Shown one piece after another: positions 28,214-30,000 of a stretch of 30,000 bases of DNA. The notes beneath the pieces were generated by a model. The model was not told the origin of the DNA and did not search any database. It was given only the letters and a program-made list of their open reading frames with translations. Source of the stretch: Oehlia diaphana. Lineage: Eukaryota > Glomeromycota > Glomeromycetes > Glomerales > Glomeraceae. The translations under genes and the position numbers were made by a program. Within the stretch, counting starts at the first letter, position 1; every line of letters starts with the position of its first letter. The stretch covers positions 1-30,000 of the forward strand of contig QZLH01000894.1 of NCBI GenBank assembly GCA_003833135.1, in the 5' to 3' direction.

Positions 28214-29092
28214 ATGTCGTCTCAAAATAAATTACATGTATCCGATAAACAATTATTCACGATAAATTTATTTTCTGCTTTTGTAAACAATAATTACATA
28301 AAAACGGATAAAAACGATTGGTATTGGCAAGAACTATGGAAGGATGGAATTAAAGAGGCAGAAGCGTTAGGATTACATAGTTTCTTAATGCCACCAATTA
28401 TAATAATGGCAATTATTTATGGATTAGGAACCGATTATTCGAATTGGTTTATACCAAATTATAAACGAATTAAATCGAGTACATCGAGTACATCGAGTGC
28501 ATCCATTATTTATTCGAAACTTCAATTTTTGAATCCGTTCAAAAATTTCCAAATTTTCAAAAATTCAAAAATCAATTTATCAAACGCTGGAATTAAAATT
28601 GAAAAATTTTTTAATAATAATATAAAATTAAATGAAAATGAAGAGAAAATTTTTAATAAATTTATTATTATTGAAGAATTAGAAGATACGATAATATTTT
28701 TACTTTCTAATGAAATATTAAAAAATGAAAAAATGACAAAATGTTTTGTTGAAAATTTTACAATGATTACAACATTTTCTAAAAAAAAATTATTTAAAAT
28801 ATATTTTATTGAAAATAATAATATAATTAAATTATTTAAATATTATTTTTTAAAAATATTTAATTTATTTTATTCATTTTATTCTAAAAAATATGATTAT
28901 GAAGAAATAATTTATGAAATATTAACAAGAAATTTTAATGAATTTAGAATTGAAGAACTAATGGATAATAATATAAGAGTATTTATGGTAAATTTGAAAA
29001 AATTCTATATAAAAAATTATGAGATAAAATTTGTGTTAAAAATATGGAATGAAATGAATGATAATAAAAACCTAATGACGTCAAAATTATGA
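28214..29092 (+). CDS. Hypothetical protein, 292 aa, single exon
   Basis: Open from ATG to TGA without introns. I do not recognise the family. The N-terminal third has a balanced composition with a distinctive WYWQELWKDG block and a hydrophobic stretch (FLMPPIIIMAIIYGLG, about residues 57-72) that could be a membrane segment or a buried helix. A serine/threonine linker from a 9-bp triplicated DNA repeat follows at about residue 88. The C-terminal two thirds is very rich in Lys, Asn, Ile and Phe, with codons almost all A/T. The ATG has TCAGTAATG context, with G at -3. The final codons run into a CGTCAAAATTA repeat array, so the C-terminus may have been shaped by repeat expansion. The length and unbroken frame argue for a real gene in this AT-rich DNA. 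Confidence 0.65.
   Translation: MSSQNKLHVSDKQLFTINLFSAFVNNNYIKTDKNDWYWQELWKDGIKEAEALGLHSFLMPPIIIMAIIYGLGTDYSNWFIPNYKRIKSSTSSTSSASIIYSKLQFLNPFKNFQIFKNSKINLSNAGIKIEKFFNNNIKLNENEEKIFNKFIIIEELEDTIIFLLSNEILKNEKMTKCFVENFTMITTFSKKKLFKIYFIENNNIIKLFKYYFLKIFNLFYSFYSKKYDYEEIIYEILTRNFNEFRIEELMDNNIRVFMVNLKKFYIKNYEIKFVLKIWNEMNDNKNLMTSKL
28475..28501 (+). repeat. 9-bp tandem repeat (TCGAGTACA x3) in coding sequence
   Basis: Three near-perfect units in frame, encoding the Ser/Thr-rich linker STSSTSSAS. The third unit has one substitution (TCGAGTGCA). Confidence 0.85.
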
Positions 29093-29166
29093 AACTACGA
29101 CGTCAAAATTAAAAATTAACTCCGTCAAAAATTAAATTAACTCCGTCTAACGTCGTCGTCAAAAAT
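29076..29166. repeat. Degenerate CGTCAAAATTA repeat array between convergent genes
   Basis: CGTCAAAA occurs at 29079, 29101, 29123 and 29157, plus CCGTCTAACGTCGTCGTC in between. Two units are preceded by ATTAACTC. The array overlaps the last four codons of the plus gene and fills nearly the whole gap to the LRR gene stop. Confidence 0.7.
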
Positions 29167-29167
29167 G

Positions 29168-30000
29168 TTAATGCCATATAATGGTGATATTTTTAATTTC
29201 ATCATTCTCTATAATTAAAATATTATCTAATGATCTGGAATTTAATTTTGCATTAGATTCAATTAAAGATTCCAAATCCTCCTTAGAACCACCAACGCAT
29301 GATACTTTAAATACTTTTAATAAAATCTTACTATGACAACAATTTTCAATAAAAATCTTAAAAGAATTAAAAGAAATTTCCCAATTACTTAAATCTAAAT
29401 TTATAATATTCGACATTGACATAAAAATTTCAATAAATTCTAACATAAAATCATAATTAAAATTAAATTTTGGTATACCATTATTATAATTACCAACATT
29501 AATGGATTTTAAACTATGCTTAAATTGTCTTAAAATCTTAAAAAATAAAATAATATCGGATTGATTATCAATATTTACATAAAAATTGGATAAATTAGAA
29601 CAAGAAACTAATAAAGTAGAAAGTATTTCATTAATATCTAAATTATTATTATTAATATTATTAATATCTATAATATTTTGACTTAATTGAAAATTTTTTA
29701 AATTATGACCATTATTCTTAATAAATTCTTTTAATAAATCTATAAAAGAATTTGAAAAATTACAATTAAAAAAGATTAATTCATCAAGATCAGGATAAAT
29801 AATTTTACCTAAAATATTAATTGATTCATCAAAATAAACGGTATCAAAATATAATTTTTTTAATTTTTTACATTTTGATAAATATTTTAATTCATTATTC
29901 GTTAAATCACCATATTTCATATTAAAAGATTCCAAAGTTTTCAAAATATTTCCTTGCATACATTCTATAACCTTTTTTTCAACTTCCGAATCAACGGAAA
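29168..30000 (-). CDS. Leucine-rich-repeat protein, F-box/LRR-like (N-terminus beyond the window)
   Basis: The stop codon is at 29168-29170 and the frame stays open to the window edge; the methionine at 29959 is probably internal because in-frame codons continue upstream (SVDSEVEKKVIEC). About 276 residues are visible, with irregular leucine-rich repeats of 25-30 residues: LKKLYFDTVYF, LDELIFFNCNF, LKNFQLSQNI, LSNFYVNID, LKSINVGNYN, IINLDLSNWEIS, LKVFKVSCVGG. This pattern is typical of the large F-box/LRR families of Glomeromycotina, where an N-terminal F-box (SCF ubiquitin ligase adaptor) would precede the repeats. The F-box itself is not in view, so that part is inference. No introns are needed. 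Confidence 0.75.
   Translation of the reverse strand, partial: SVDSEVEKKVIECMQGNILKTLESFNMKYGDLTNNELKYLSKCKKLKKLYFDTVYFDESINILGKIIYPDLDELIFFNCNFSNSFIDLLKEFIKNNGHNLKNFQLSQNIIDINNINNNNLDINEILSTLLVSCSNLSNFYVNIDNQSDIILFFKILRQFKHSLKSINVGNYNNGIPKFNFNYDFMLEFIEIFMSMSNIINLDLSNWEISFNSFKIFIENCCHSKILLKVFKVSCVGGSKEDLESLIESNAKLNSRSLDNILIIENDEIKNITIIWH

Noticed and set aside
29076..29166. Short-spaced repeats resembling a CRISPR array
   Set aside because: Units are about 8-11 bp, degenerate, without uniform spacers, in a eukaryotic genome; simple tandem expansion.

Overview
The window looks like nuclear DNA of a filamentous fungus. It is very AT-rich (long A/T homopolymers, AT-biased third codon positions) and its genes carry many short GT-AG introns of mostly 50-110 bp. 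The gene content (tandem P450s, a BEACH protein, the tRNA thiolase Ctu1/Ncs6, a fungal-type aquaporin, an LRR protein of the expanded F-box/LRR type) and the base composition fit an arbuscular mycorrhizal fungus, Rhizophagus-like (Glomeromycotina). That organism call is inference; no rRNA or other marker gene is present.

Positions 1-13361 hold a plus-strand cytochrome P450 cluster. From left to right: gene A (left-truncated, 1-964, broken by an N at 877); pseudogene D (about 2170-5630), riddled with insertions; gene B (6576-9041, ends at an N at 9042); an extra 3' gene half B' (9043-9935); and intact gene C (11100-13361, 12 exons, 488 aa). The order A-D and B-C, together with shared downstream flanks, indicates that a two-gene block was duplicated. 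In the left block the second gene decayed and became a C/B chimera. The two N characters can both be explained by one misplaced 0.8-kb segment, which would make both A and B complete.

The minus-strand half carries three housekeeping-type genes, all spliced. They are a 2250-aa BEACH-WD40 protein (13725-21441, 13 exons), the cytoplasmic tRNA 2-thiolation enzyme Ctu1/Ncs6 (22443-24498, 9 exons, with a 1-base frameshift in exon 2), and an aquaporin (26204-27497, 8 exons, 256 aa). The right end has an unrecognised plus-strand 292-aa gene (28214-29092) and a convergent, left-complete but right-truncated LRR protein (29168-30000, minus).

Several small inverted-repeat elements lie in introns, in the pseudogene and between the blocks. 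One family, with CAGTCA-type ends and TA target duplications (Tc1/mariner-pogo-like), occurs in introns of both B-type P450 copies and of Ctu1. No CRISPR array, tRNA, rRNA or prokaryotic system was seen. The genes do not form a pathway together. The main interest is how the P450 array is evolving by block duplication, recombination, intron gain or loss and transposon insertion.
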